Below are positions 1 through 8,945 of a DNA stretch of 64,000 bases, piece after piece. The position numbers were made by a program, and so were the translations under genes. Source of the stretch: JADJPO01 sp963724535 (GTDB lineage Bacteria > Actinomycetota > Actinomycetes > Actinomycetales > Kineosporiaceae); the NCBI GenBank assembly GCA_963724535.1, contig CAVRVD010000011.1, positions 416,876 through 480,875 of the forward strand. The letters run 5' to 3'. The first letter of the stretch is position 1. Each line of letters opens with the position of its first letter. The notes beneath the pieces were generated by a model, which saw only the letters and a list, made by a program, of their open reading frames with translations, had not been told where the DNA came from and searched no databases.

Positions 1-120
1 GTTGCAAAGCCCACACACCAGGCGCTCCCGCCCGGTGACGGGTCGCCGCATGCTCGATCTGTACCGAACCGCGACCGACACGCGGCACCCGACTCAACGA
101 CGAGAGCGGAGTAGGCACCG

Positions 121-894
121 ATGACCAGTACCCCGACAGCGCCGCAGGGATCCGGCGGACGTCGCGCCGCCATCGTCACCGGTGCCGGCAGCGGCATCGG
201 CGCGGCGATCGCGGCGCGACTGATCAAGGACGACGTCGACGTGCTGTCGGTCGACCTCGACCCGAGCCCGCAGACCGCGGGCGTGCCACTGGCCGCCGAC
301 CTGACCACCCGCGAGGGCAACCGGCTGGCGGTGGACACCGCGCTGGAACGCTTCGGTCGGCTCGACATCATCGTGCCGAACGCCGGTTTCCAGCACGTCA
401 GCCCCATCCCGGACTTCGACGAGGACCGCTGGGACGCGCTGCTGGCCATCCTGCTCACCAGCCCGTTCCTGCTGGCCAAGTACGGCTGGGAGCACCTGGT
501 CGCATCCGGTGACGGCCGCATCTGCGTGATCGCCTCAGCGCATGCGCTGACCGCCTCGCCGTTCAAGTCCGGCTACGTCTCGGCCAAGCACGGCGTCCTC
601 GGGCTGGTCAAGACCATCGCCCTGGAAGGCGCGGACTGCGGCGTTCGGGCCAGCGCCCTGTGCCCTGCCTACGTGCGCACCCCGTTGGTGGAGAAGCAGA
701 TCGCCGACCAGGCGGCCGCGCACGGCCTGCCCGAGACCGAAGTGATCGAGAAAGTCATCCTCGCCTCGCAACCGGTCAAGCAACTCATCGAACCCGAGGA
801 GGTGGCCGAGATGACCGCCTTCCTCACCGGCCCGTACGGCCGGTCGGTCACCGGCGTGGCAATCTCAATGGACATGGGGTGGACAGCACGATGA
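121..894 (+). CDS. bdhA: 3-hydroxybutyrate dehydrogenase (SDR family)
   Basis: A 257-residue classical short-chain dehydrogenase/reductase, expected to oxidise 3-hydroxybutyrate to acetoacetate with NAD+ in the cytosol. Visible motifs are the nucleotide-binding TGAGSGIG at residues 20-27, NAG at 87-89, catalytic Ser139, and Tyr152/Lys156 in YVSAK. The stretches around SPFKSGYVSAKHG and TPLVEKQI are characteristic of the 3-hydroxybutyrate dehydrogenase subgroup rather than generic SDRs. The ATG has a purine-rich GAGCGGAG about 10 bases upstream. The stop overlaps the start of the next gene (ATGA), so the two are probably co-translated. That partner is a PHA-type hydrolase, which fits a role in using stored polyhydroxybutyrate. 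Another beta-hydroxyacid substrate is possible. Confidence 0.85.
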   Translation: MTSTPTAPQGSGGRRAAIVTGAGSGIGAAIAARLIKDDVDVLSVDLDPSPQTAGVPLAADLTTREGNRLAVDTALERFGRLDIIVPNAGFQHVSPIPDFDEDRWDALLAILLTSPFLLAKYGWEHLVASGDGRICVIASAHALTASPFKSGYVSAKHGVLGLVKTIALEGADCGVRASALCPAYVRTPLVEKQIADQAAAHGLPETEVIEKVILASQPVKQLIEPEEVAEMTAFLTGPYGRSVTGVAISMDMGWTAR

Positions 895-2240
895 GCAACG
901 AATCGACTGGAGCGGCCGGGACCGCCACCGGAGGCGGCGGGCATCATCCACACACCGCGCTGCCGAGCCAGCGCACCACCAGGACCCGGCTGAAGACGAT
1001 GGCCAGCCGCCAGTCCGGCAACGTCGAACCCACCGGCACCCCGACCGTTCGCCAGCGCGGCAGCCTCGTGCACTGCCCTCCGGGCATCTACGACGCCACC
1101 GCGGAGTCGATGTACGAGATCGCCGGCTCGATCATCCGCAGTGGGGTCGACTACTGGAGCCAGCTCGTCGAGCGCGGCGCCCGTCCCTGGGACGCGGCCC
1201 GCGACCTGGTCGAGTGGACCCGGGAGATCAACCGCCGGGAGAAGCCGACCTGGGCCAGCCCGCACACCATCACCCACGAGTGGCCGCTGGCCCGGCTGCG
1301 GGACTTCAGCGGGCCCGAGGAACCGCACGACGTCGTGCCAACCTTGATCCTGCCGCCCCAGGCGGGCCACGACTCCTGCATCGTCGACTACGCCCCGGGG
1401 CAGTCTCAGGTGCACACCGCGCTGGAGGCGGGCTGCGTCCGGGTCTACTCGATGGACTGGGTCGGCGCGACCAACGACACCAAGGACGCCAGCGTCGAGG
1501 ACTACATCGAGACCATCAAGGAGGCCGCCGACACCCTCGGCGGCCACGTCAACCTGGTCGGCGACTGCCAGGGTGGCTGGCTGGCCACCATCTACGCCGC
1601 TGTGCACCCGGAGACCGTGCACACCCTGTCCATCGCCGGGGCGCCGATCGACTTCCACGCCGGTGAGCCGCTGATCCACGACTGGATGCAGCTGGTCTCG
1701 CCGCTGGGCCAGATCGACTTCTACCAGGCCGCCGTCGAGGCCAACGGCGGGGTACTGCCAGGTGACTTCCTGCTCACCGGGTTCAAGCTCATGCAGCCCG
1801 AGGCGGAGATGCAGCGCCAGATGGCGCTGCTGGCGAACATCCACGACAAGCGGCACGTCGAGCGCTACCGCCGGTTCGAGGACTGGTTCCAGTGGACCCA
1901 ACCGATCCCCGGGCCCTTCTACCTGTGGATCGTCGAGCACCTGTTCATGAAGAACGAGTTGCTGCACGGCACGCTCGACGTCGGCGGGATGCACGTGGAC
2001 CTGGCCGAGATCCACTGCCCGCTATACCTGCTGGCCGGAGCGAAGGACCACATCACCCCGCCCGCGCAGGTCTTCGCGATGGCCGACTTCGTCTCCACGC
2101 CGAAGGACGACATCACCCACCTGACCACCACCGGTGGTCACCTGGGCATCTTCATGGGCCACGAGTCGCTGCAGAACTACTGGAAGCCGGTGTTCGCCAA
2201 CATCGCCTCGCAGTCCCTGATCGAGGACGCCGAGCCCTAG
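891..2240 (+). CDS. PHA depolymerase/synthase-like alpha/beta hydrolase with Cys nucleophile
   Basis: A 449-residue alpha/beta hydrolase. The nucleophile elbow reads GDCQGG (residues 224-229, Cys226), the Cys-type box seen in intracellular PHB depolymerases and PHA synthases instead of the lipase Gly-X-Ser-X-Gly. Asp386 (in AKDH) and His417 (in TGGH) complete a plausible Cys-Asp-His triad. The ATG at 891 overlaps the stop of the 3-hydroxybutyrate dehydrogenase gene; a longer in-frame upstream opening lies inside that gene and is not credible. The first ~75 residues are low-complexity and basic, and may be a granule-binding or disordered tail. Together the pair suggests mobilisation of stored polyhydroxyalkanoate: polymer to 3-hydroxyacid to acetoacetate. 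Family knowledge cannot separate depolymerase from a short synthase-like paralogue here. Depolymerase is favoured by the neighbour and length. Confidence 0.7.
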   Translation: MSNESTGAAGTATGGGGHHPHTALPSQRTTRTRLKTMASRQSGNVEPTGTPTVRQRGSLVHCPPGIYDATAESMYEIAGSIIRSGVDYWSQLVERGARPWDAARDLVEWTREINRREKPTWASPHTITHEWPLARLRDFSGPEEPHDVVPTLILPPQAGHDSCIVDYAPGQSQVHTALEAGCVRVYSMDWVGATNDTKDASVEDYIETIKEAADTLGGHVNLVGDCQGGWLATIYAAVHPETVHTLSIAGAPIDFHAGEPLIHDWMQLVSPLGQIDFYQAAVEANGGVLPGDFLLTGFKLMQPEAEMQRQMALLANIHDKRHVERYRRFEDWFQWTQPIPGPFYLWIVEHLFMKNELLHGTLDVGGMHVDLAEIHCPLYLLAGAKDHITPPAQVFAMADFVSTPKDDITHLTTTGGHLGIFMGHESLQNYWKPVFANIASQSLIEDAEP

Positions 2241-2256
2241 AAAACCCCCGCGACCG

Positions 2257-2628
2257 TCACGACCGACGGCGCGCCTCGTTGGCGTCCAGAAAGCCGCGGT
2301 AGACCTCGGCCATCGCCCGTCGTTGCGCCGCGGTGAGTTCGTCGGCGGCCGCGATCGCCTCCAACAGCGGCGGCTGCGCGGCGCCCACCGGGCGCAGCCC
2401 TGCGGCGGCGTGGCCCGCCTGGGCGTACAGGTCCTCGGCCGTGGTCTGCAGGCAGCTGGCGATCGCGGCCAGGACGGCGTCGGAGGGCGCCCGCAGGTCG
2501 CGCTCGATCTGGGACAGGTAGGGGTTGGAGATGCCGGCGGCCGTGGCCAGCTGGCGCATCGGTAGGGCGGCGAGCTCGCGCTGGCGACGGATGATCGTGC
2601 CCAGGCTAGGAGCGGCGACGTTAGCCAT
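2257..2628 (-). CDS. XRE-family HTH transcriptional regulator
   Basis: A 123-residue protein with an N-terminal helix-turn-helix of the XRE/Cro type (about residues 10-65). It contains RRQRELAALPMRQLATAAGI followed by SNPYLSQIERD, the recognition-helix signature. The C-terminal half is Ala-rich and helical and ends in basic residues. The start at the ATG of MANVAAP is preferred over longer upstream openings because it places the HTH at the usual distance from the N-terminus. The gene is convergent with the PHA hydrolase gene and divergent from the EtfD-like gene. It may control storage-polymer genes, like other XRE regulators found beside PHA genes, but this is inference from position only. 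Confidence 0.8.
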   Translation of the reverse strand: MANVAAPSLGTIIRRQRELAALPMRQLATAAGISNPYLSQIERDLRAPSDAVLAAIASCLQTTAEDLYAQAGHAAAGLRPVGAAQPPLLEAIAAADELTAAQRRAMAEVYRGFLDANEARRRS

Positions 2629-2858
2629 GAGCACAGAGTAGGGCGCAAGGCCGGTCCGCCGGCGGGGGGCCGGGGCGCCCTCAAGCGGCGGGGGTCCGCG
2701 CGCGCCGTACGAACACCCGGTGTGACAATGGCCCTGTCCGGCCACAGGACTGGTGACGATAGCGTGAGCAAGGTGGTCCCGTTGTGGCGGGCGCAGGTGA
2801 CGGCGACGGTTGTGCGTCCTGGCATCGCACAACCGCGCCAAGGCGTAGAGGAGGTCCC

Positions 2859-5096
2859 GTGATCTGGAGACTGGTCATCGGTCTGGGGATGACGGCCGTG
2901 GTGCTGGTCCTCGCGGGCCGTCGAGTGCTGTGGCTGGTGAAGGTCATCAGATCGGGCCAACCGGACCGCGAGCGCCAGGACCAGCTGGGGGAGCGCCTGC
3001 GCGCCGAAGTGGTCGAGGTGCTGGGCCAGCGCAAGCTGCTCCAGTGGTCGATCCCCGGCGCGGCTCACTTCGTCGTGATGTGGTCCTTCTTCATCCTGCT
3101 GACCGTCTACATCGAGGCCTACGGCGCGCTCTTCGACGAGAACTTCGCGATCCCGATCATCGGTCGCTGGCCGGTCCTCGGGTTCATGCAGGACACCATT
3201 GCCGCGCTCGCCATCATCGGGTTGATCGTGTTCGCCGTGATCCGGTACCGCAACGCGCCGGAGCGCCTGCAGCGGGCGTCCCGCTTCTACGGGTCGCACA
3301 CCGTGGGCGCCTGGGTAACCCTGTTCATGATCTTCAACGTGATGTGGACGCTCTTCGTCTTCCGGGGCGCCGCATCCGCCCTCGGGCACCTCCCGTTCAC
3401 CTCGGGCGCCTGGGGTTCCATCGGCGTCGGCCGGCTCCTGGACGGCTTGTCCGAGGGCACGCTCGAGGTCATCGAGAGCGTCGGCCTCCTGCTGCACATC
3501 GGCGTCATGCTGATCTTCCTGCTCATCGTGCTGCACTCCAAGCACCTGCACATCTTCGCCGCCCCGGTCAACGTCTCGGCCAAGCGGCTGCCGAAGGCCC
3601 TGGGCGCGCTGCTGCCCATGCAGTCGGGCGGCAAGCCGATCGACTTCGAGGACCCCGGCGAGGACGACGTCTTCGGCCGCGGCAAGATCGAGGACTTCAC
3701 CTGGAAGGGAATGCTCGACTTCGCCACCTGCACAGAGTGCGGTCGCTGCCAGAGCCAGTGCCCGGCCTGGAACACGGACAAGCCGCTGTCCCCCAAGCTG
3801 CTGATCATGGATCTGCGTGACCACATGCTGGCCAAGGCGCCCTACTCGCTGGCCGGCAGCGAGGAGCAGGAGCGGATGGCGGCAGCGGCCGCGAACGGCC
3901 ACGCCGAGCCTCACGCCAACGGTCACCACGTCCCGGAGGCCGGCTTCGGCCGCCTGAGCACGCCGGGGGCGGCCCAGGCGGAGCGGCCGCTGGTCGGGAC
4001 GGCCGACGAGCTCGGGGTGATCGACCCGGACGTGCTGTGGTCGTGCACCACCTGTGGTGCCTGCGTGGAGCAGTGCCCGGTCGACATCGAGCACGTCGAC
4101 CACATCGTCGACATGCGCCGGTTCCAGGTGCTGATGGAGTCGGCCTTCCCGGCCGAGCTGGGCGGGACGTTCAAGAACCTGGAGAAGACCGCCAACCCGT
4201 GGGGGGTCCCGCCCCGCACCCGGATGGAGTGGGCCGCGAAGCTGCCGTTCGACGTCCCGCAGGTGGGTGTGGACGTCGAGGACCTCACCGAGGTCGACTA
4301 CCTGTTCTGGGTGGGCTGCGCCGGCGCGATCGAGGACCGGTCCAAGCGGACCACGCAGGCCGTCGCCGAGCTGCTGCACCTGGCCGGCGTCAGCTTCGCC
4401 TGCCTGGGCGAGGGGGAGGCGTGCACCGGCGACCCGGCCCGCCGGGCGGGCAACGAGTTCCTGTTCCAGATGCTCGCGGCACAGAACATCGAGGTGCTGA
4501 ACGAGTCCAAGGCCACCAAGATCGTTGTCACCTGCGCTCACTGCTTCAACACGCTGAAGAACGAGTACCCGCAGGTCGGTGGCGACTACGAGGTGATCCA
4601 CCACACCCAGCTGCTCAACCGGCTGGTCCGCGAGCGCCGGCTCACGCCGGTCTCGCCGCCGGCCGGCAACGGGACGAGCGGCACGGTGACCTACCACGAC
4701 CCGTGCTACATCGGGCGGCACAACGGGGTCTACACCCCGCCCCGCGAGCTGATCGACTCCCTGCCCGGGGTGCAGCTGGTGGAGATGCCGCGCAACGCCT
4801 CCCGATCGTTCTGCTGCGGCGCCGGCGGTGCTCGGATGTGGATGGAGGAGAACCTCGGCACCCGCATCAACGACAACCGCGCCCTGGAGGCGGTGAACAC
4901 CGGGGCCGACCAGATCGGGGTCGCCTGCCCGTTCTGCCTCGTGATGCTGACCGACGGCCTGACCAACGCCAAGGCCTCGAAGGCCGCACGGCCCGAGGTC
5001 GAGGTGGTGGACGTGGCGCAGATGCTGCTCGCGGCCGTCCGACGGGGCGCCCAGGGTGCGCAGGGACCGACGGTCGTCGAGGAGGACGCCCACTAG
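2859..5096 (+). CDS. etfD: EtfD-like membrane iron-sulfur oxidoreductase (heterodisulfide-reductase-related)
   Basis: A 745-residue membrane protein. About five N-terminal transmembrane segments (residues 1-240, resembling a nitrate-reductase-gamma/cytochrome-b-type anchor) come first. Two 4Fe-4S motifs follow: Cys291/294/297/301 and Cys396/399/402/406, the latter in the form CTTCGACVEQC. Two C-terminal cysteine-rich CCG domains complete it (WVGCAG...TCAHC, then HDPCY with SFCCGAGG around Cys652-653). This architecture matches the actinobacterial EtfD group (mycobacterial Rv0338c type), which passes electrons from electron-transfer flavoprotein and acyl-CoA dehydrogenases to menaquinone. The GTG at 2859 is chosen because GAGGAG lies just upstream and the first membrane helix starts immediately. 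Neighbouring 3-hydroxybutyrate/PHA genes fit a lipid-energy theme. A different quinone-linked donor cannot be excluded. Confidence 0.8.
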   Translation: MIWRLVIGLGMTAVVLVLAGRRVLWLVKVIRSGQPDRERQDQLGERLRAEVVEVLGQRKLLQWSIPGAAHFVVMWSFFILLTVYIEAYGALFDENFAIPIIGRWPVLGFMQDTIAALAIIGLIVFAVIRYRNAPERLQRASRFYGSHTVGAWVTLFMIFNVMWTLFVFRGAASALGHLPFTSGAWGSIGVGRLLDGLSEGTLEVIESVGLLLHIGVMLIFLLIVLHSKHLHIFAAPVNVSAKRLPKALGALLPMQSGGKPIDFEDPGEDDVFGRGKIEDFTWKGMLDFATCTECGRCQSQCPAWNTDKPLSPKLLIMDLRDHMLAKAPYSLAGSEEQERMAAAAANGHAEPHANGHHVPEAGFGRLSTPGAAQAERPLVGTADELGVIDPDVLWSCTTCGACVEQCPVDIEHVDHIVDMRRFQVLMESAFPAELGGTFKNLEKTANPWGVPPRTRMEWAAKLPFDVPQVGVDVEDLTEVDYLFWVGCAGAIEDRSKRTTQAVAELLHLAGVSFACLGEGEACTGDPARRAGNEFLFQMLAAQNIEVLNESKATKIVVTCAHCFNTLKNEYPQVGGDYEVIHHTQLLNRLVRERRLTPVSPPAGNGTSGTVTYHDPCYIGRHNGVYTPPRELIDSLPGVQLVEMPRNASRSFCCGAGGARMWMEENLGTRINDNRALEAVNTGADQIGVACPFCLVMLTDGLTNAKASKAARPEVEVVDVAQMLLAAVRRGAQGAQGPTVVEEDAH

Positions 5097-5204
5097 TTCT
5101 CCGGCCGCCGGCCCCGCCGGGCACCCCCTGCGCAGCCAGGCCCCCGGCCCGGTGAACACCACGATGCGCGGCGCGGCTGGGGCTGAGCCGGGACACCTTC
5201 CCGG

Positions 5205-5513
5205 TCAGTCGCCGTCCGGCTTGGCCGGAGGGCTCTCCGTCCCGGGCGGGGGCGCCGGTCGCGGCGAACGTCCCGGACGTGGCTTGGCGATGCGCTGCAG
5301 CCGGTCGGCGATCGGGCCGAGGTCGGTGCCGGCGTTGGCGGCGGCCGCGTTGGCCGCCTGTACCTCGGCGTAGACCTCGGCGCGGTGCACCTGGACGCTA
5401 CGGGGGGCCTCGATCCCCAGCCGCACGGTGTCCCCGCGGACGTCAAGGACGACGACGCGCACGTCGTCACCGATGACGATGCTCTCCCCAGCTCGTCTGG
5501 TCAGGACCAGCAC
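5205..5513 (-). CDS. csrA: Carbon storage regulator CsrA
   Basis: A 102-residue RNA-binding regulator. The first ~62 residues are the CsrA core (MLVLTRRAGESIVIGDD, then RLGIEAPRSVQVHRAEVY). CsrA dimers bind GGA-bearing hairpins in mRNA leaders and block ribosome access. The C-terminal ~40 residues form a Pro/Arg-rich tail longer than in typical 60-75-residue CsrA. The GTG start is supported by GGAGGGAG immediately upstream. It lies downstream of fliW in the same direction, separated by about 55 bases; FliW is the protein antagonist of CsrA in Gram-positive flagellar control. A matching hairpin sits in the fliC leader at 10352-10375, so flagellin mRNA is the predicted target. Confidence 0.95.
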   Translation of the reverse strand: MLVLTRRAGESIVIGDDVRVVVLDVRGDTVRLGIEAPRSVQVHRAEVYAEVQAANAAAANAGTDLGPIADRLQRIAKPRPGRSPRPAPPPGTESPPAKPDGD

Positions 5514-5567
5514 TGCGGGCTCCCTCCATGGATCCCGACGCGACCGCCGGGTCCCGGGCGGGACCGG

Positions 5568-6164
5568 CTAGGCGACGGTGGCGCGGACCGGCCAGTCGGT
5601 CCCGGACAGGATGATCTGGGCGGCCGACCGGTTCCGGGCGTTCACGACGACCGGTGCCAGAAGGTTAGCGGTCGTAGACGCTGCGTCATCACCAACCGTG
5701 AGGACGACGAGCACCAGGGCGTCCGCGGCGTCCCGGAGCGCCAGGTCACCTACCGCCTCCTCGTCCAGCTCGATCTCGTAGTCGGGGAAGAAGGCCGCCG
5801 CCGCCGCCACGAGAAACCGCACGTCAGGGGCCTGCAGGCTGCGCAGCTCGAACAGCAGGCCGGCAGGGTCGCCGTCCGAGAGAGCACCCGGGTCGTCACC
5901 GACACCAGCCGGTCCATCCCCGGCATCGGGCGCATCTTCGGCGTGGTCCAGCCGAACCAGTGCGAAGTGGGTCAGATGCCCGAAGCCCGGCAACGGACGC
6001 ACGAAGCTCAGCGCGGGCAGAGCCGCGGTCTCCCGGTCGGAGGAGGCCTCACCCGGACGTGGTCCAGGCAGGGCACCTGCCGTCGTGACCGCATCTGCCG
6101 GGCCGTCGACGGCCCGGCTGTCCTCGGCGATGGGGGCAGCGGCCACGAACGTCACCTCGTTCAT
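5568..6164 (-). CDS. fliW: Flagellar assembly factor FliW
   Basis: A 198-residue FliW. In Bacillus-type systems FliW binds either flagellin or CsrA: when flagellin is secreted, FliW is freed to sequester CsrA and flagellin translation resumes. Family motifs are LPGFGHLTHFALV, LRSLQAPDVRFLV, FFPDYEIELD and the C-terminal TANLLAPVVVNARNRSAAQ. The protein is longer than the usual ~150 residues. It carries an acidic, Gly/Asp-rich insertion (about residues 75-105) between the first two core motifs and an extended N-terminus. The start overlaps the flgL stop by ATGA, so translation is coupled to flgL. Confidence 0.93.
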   Translation of the reverse strand: MNEVTFVAAAPIAEDSRAVDGPADAVTTAGALPGPRPGEASSDRETAALPALSFVRPLPGFGHLTHFALVRLDHAEDAPDAGDGPAGVGDDPGALSDGDPAGLLFELRSLQAPDVRFLVAAAAAFFPDYEIELDEEAVGDLALRDAADALVLVVLTVGDDAASTTANLLAPVVVNARNRSAAQIILSGTDWPVRATVA

Positions 6165-7036
6165 CGTAGGAAGTCCAGCAGCGAGGTCTGTAGCACCCTG
6201 GCAGTCGAGGAGAGGGCCGCCTGATAGCCGACCTGCTGGGCCTGCAGGTTCATGATCGTCTCGGGCAGGTCGACGTCCTCGTTCTCGCTGATCCGCGAGA
6301 CCAGGTCCAGGCGATGGGACTCCACCGTGTCCCGAGTGTTCTCCAGCCGCTGGGTGCGCGCCCCGACGTCGCCGAGCGCCCGCTGGACGGTCGAGAAGGC
6401 GCTGTCGATCGCGGCGAAGTCCGCCGAGCTCGCCCCGCCCGCGCCGCCCACGCTGGCCGCGACCGCGGCCAGGGCCGCCGGCAGCACGTTCGCGGCGGCA
6501 TCGCTGCCGGCCACGTCGATCCGCAGGGTCGCGTCCGCCGAGATCCGCACCTCGATCCCGGCGTCGTTGCCCAGGTAGGCACCGCTGCTCGGGTCGACCG
6601 CCTGCTGGCCGGTCACCGTGCCGCCGAAGACCGGCCGGTCGAGGTAGGTGGCGTTGTACAGGCTCATGATCTCCTCGCGCACCGAGGTGATCTGGCCGGC
6701 CAGCGCGGTCCGGCCGTCGGAGTTCAGGGCACCGTTGTTCGAGGCCACCATCAGGTCCCGGACGGCGCGCACCCGATCGCTGATCGCCATCAGCGTCGAG
6801 TCCGTGACGGCCAGCCGACCCAGCGCCTGGTCGCTGTTGCGCTGGTACTGCTCGTCCGCCTGCTTGGCCGAGCGCATCCGCATCGAGGACGCGGTGGCCA
6901 CCGGGTCGTCGCTGGGCCGGAACAGCCGCTTGCCGCTGGACAGCTGCTCCTGCAGGTTCTGTACCCGCCCTAGGCTGCCCTGCAGGCCGCGCAGCGCCGT
7001 CGTCGCGGTCGTCGAGTACGTGATCCGGGTCGTCAC
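6161..7036 (-). CDS. flgL: Flagellar hook-filament junction protein FlgL (HAP3)
   Basis: A 291-residue flagellin-related protein that links FlgK to the filament outside the cell. The N-terminus (ITYSTTATTALRGLQ, then LQEQLSSGKRLFRPSDDP) and the C-terminal helix (LQAQQVGYQAALSSTARVLQ) are the flagellin-like D0/D1 coiled-coil regions that typify FlgL. Length is close to the family norm. It starts with GTG at 7036, three bases after the flgK stop, and is followed by the overlapping fliW. Export would be by the type III apparatus, so there is no signal peptide. Confidence 0.95.
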   Translation of the reverse strand: MTTRITYSTTATTALRGLQGSLGRVQNLQEQLSSGKRLFRPSDDPVATASSMRMRSAKQADEQYQRNSDQALGRLAVTDSTLMAISDRVRAVRDLMVASNNGALNSDGRTALAGQITSVREEIMSLYNATYLDRPVFGGTVTGQQAVDPSSGAYLGNDAGIEVRISADATLRIDVAGSDAAANVLPAALAAVAASVGGAGGASSADFAAIDSAFSTVQRALGDVGARTQRLENTRDTVESHRLDLVSRISENEDVDLPETIMNLQAQQVGYQAALSSTARVLQTSLLDFLR

Positions 7037-7039
7037 GGC

Positions 7040-8440
7040 TTACCTCCCGACCGTACCGGTTCGGTTGATCAGTGTGTCGATCATGTCGTCGACGGTGGTG
7101 ATCACTCGGGCAGAGGCCTGGTAGGCCCGCTGGAACATGAGCATCCCGGTCATCTCCTCGTCCAGGTTGACCCCGGCGCTGGAGGCGACCGCGTCATCGG
7201 CGGTGTTCACCACCGACTCCTGCACCGACAGGGCCGTGGCCAGGCTCTGCACCTGCCCGCCCAGGGTGGTGGTCAGCGTCCGCCACCGCTCGGAGGGGCC
7301 GGGCCCGCCGAGCACGGCCGAGCTGGCGGCGGCCGAGGACAGGTCACCGATCCGGCGGGCCACCGACCCGTCCACGGTGCCCGGGGCCGAGGCGATGGCC
7401 AGCTGCGCGATGTCGGTGGAGGTGAGCGCCAGGTCCCGGGCGCCGGTCCCGGTGAAGAAGGTGCCGCCCGCAACGCCCGCCAGGGTGAACCCGCCTGCGT
7501 GCACGGTGTTGACGGCGTCGGCCAGCGAGGTCGCCACCTCGTCCAGGGCCGTGAGCACGGTCGGCAGGTCGGTGCGCAGCGTGGCCAGGTGCCCGGCGGC
7601 CGCACCGGTCTCGACCGGCACCGCGGTACCCGCCCATCTGATCGTGGGTGGGTCGGTGACGGCGTTGTCGATCGAGCTGGCGCCGGTCAGGGTCAGCTGT
7701 TGTGCAGTGTTGCCGTGAACCAGGGTGATCCCGTTGACGGCCACGGTGATCTGGCCGTCCTCCCCGGGCAGCGCGTACCCGCCGACCAGCTCGGCCAGGG
7801 TGCGCACCAACGTGTCCCGGCGGTCCATCAGCTCGTTCGCGGGCTGACCGCCGGCCACGACATCGGCGATCTTCAGGTTCACCGCGGCCAGGTCGGAGGC
7901 AGCGGCGTTGGTCTTGGCAACCGTGTCCTCCAGCCGCTGGTGGGTCTCCTGCCACTGCGCCGTCAACCCGTTGCCGACCGTGTGCAGCTGCCCGGTGACC
8001 GCCAGGCCGCGCTGGATGACGGTGGCTGCCGCGGCGGTGTCCGAGGGGTTGAGCGACAGCTCGTGCCAGGAGGCGAAGAACGCGTCCATCCCGGCCTGCA
8101 GGCCGGTCTCGCTGGGCTCGTGGATCAGGCTCTGCGCTCCCCTCAGCGTGGTGTGCTGGGCGTCGAGGGCGGCCTGTCGCCCACCGGCGGCGGCACGGGT
8201 GGCTTCCATGAACGCGTCCCGGACCCGGATGACCTGGTCGATCCGCACCCCACCCAGGGGCGTGGCGGTGCCGGTGTGGAAGGTGGCGTTGGTGGTGACC
8301 CCGACCGAGGACTGCTGCACCCGCTGCCGGGAGTAGCCGGGGGTCGCGGCGTTGGCCACGTTCTGGCTGGTGACGTCCATCGCCCGCTGGGCGGCCAGCA
8401 ACCCGGAGACCGCCGTGTTCAGAGTGCCGAAGCTGCTCAT
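7040..8440 (-). CDS. flgK: Flagellar hook-associated protein FlgK (HAP1)
   Basis: A 466-residue hook-filament junction protein. The N-terminus has the rod/hook/FlgK signature FGTLNTAVSGLLAAQRAMDV followed by TSQNVANAATPGYSRQRV. The C-terminus has the paired motif SSAGVNLDEEMTGMLMFQRA, then YQASARVITTVDDMIDTLIN, which closes the D0 domain. The ATG at 8440 is chosen because it begins directly with the signature helix; an upstream in-frame codon would add a non-conserved Pro/Ser-rich tail overlapping flgN. It lies 7 bases downstream of flgN, its likely export chaperone. Confidence 0.96.
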   Translation of the reverse strand: MSSFGTLNTAVSGLLAAQRAMDVTSQNVANAATPGYSRQRVQQSSVGVTTNATFHTGTATPLGGVRIDQVIRVRDAFMEATRAAAGGRQAALDAQHTTLRGAQSLIHEPSETGLQAGMDAFFASWHELSLNPSDTAAAATVIQRGLAVTGQLHTVGNGLTAQWQETHQRLEDTVAKTNAAASDLAAVNLKIADVVAGGQPANELMDRRDTLVRTLAELVGGYALPGEDGQITVAVNGITLVHGNTAQQLTLTGASSIDNAVTDPPTIRWAGTAVPVETGAAAGHLATLRTDLPTVLTALDEVATSLADAVNTVHAGGFTLAGVAGGTFFTGTGARDLALTSTDIAQLAIASAPGTVDGSVARRIGDLSSAAASSAVLGGPGPSERWRTLTTTLGGQVQSLATALSVQESVVNTADDAVASSAGVNLDEEMTGMLMFQRAYQASARVITTVDDMIDTLINRTGTVGR

Positions 8441-8447
8441 CGCCGAC

Positions 8448-8945
8448 TCACAGGGCCCGGTCGACGACGGTCGCCCCGCCACCGGCGATCAGCTCCTGCC
8501 GTCCCCGGGCGTCGTACCCGATCGAGCTGGTGCCCTGGCGCAGGCCGAGCCCGGCCAGCGCCTGCTCGACGGCCTGCAGACCCGCAGACATCAGGTGGCG
8601 GTTGGTCTCGGCCAGCCGGGTCAGCTCAGCGGTGAGGGTGAGCAGGGCGTTGCGGTGCTCGATCAGGACGCCGGTCCACGGCGGCTCGGCCCCGCCGGCC
8701 AGCTGCTCCAGTGGCGCGCCGATGTCCAGGCCAAGATCGGTGGCGACGGCATCGGCGACGCCGGACCGCTGCAGTTCGACGATGCCCAGCTCGGCGAGCA
8801 GGGTCTCCACCTCGGTGGTGGCCAGCGGCAGGAACCGGGTCCGGCCGGCGGCCAGCAGCAGCTGCTCGCACTCGAGGCGGTACACCAGACGCTCGAGCAG
8901 CTCACGCTGCCGCCACAGCACGGCGGCAAGGTCGGGAAGGCTCAT
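8448..8945 (-). CDS. flgN: Flagellar export chaperone FlgN
   Basis: A 165-residue, mostly alpha-helical protein with the FlgN-type opening LAAVLWRQRELLERLVYRLE and repeated Leu/Arg/Glu heptads. FlgN is a cytosolic chaperone for the junction proteins FlgK and FlgL, and here it precedes flgK directly (7-base gap). Sequence conservation in FlgN is low, so the call leans on position and helical pattern. It is the first gene of the minus-strand block flgN-flgK-flgL-fliW-csrA. The 200-bp region 8946-9149 separates it from the divergent fliA and must hold both promoters; I see no convincing consensus boxes there. Confidence 0.88.
   Translation of the reverse strand: MSLPDLAAVLWRQRELLERLVYRLECEQLLLAAGRTRFLPLATTEVETLLAELGIVELQRSGVADAVATDLGLDIGAPLEQLAGGAEPPWTGVLIEHRNALLTLTAELTRLAETNRHLMSAGLQAVEQALAGLGLRQGTSSIGYDARGRQELIAGGGATVVDRAL

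Noticed and set aside
2022..5162. Very long minus-strand open frame opposite the EtfD-like gene
   Set aside because: It is a high-GC shadow: Arg/Gly/Pro/Val-rich, no motifs, and it runs across the real XRE and EtfD genes in another frame.
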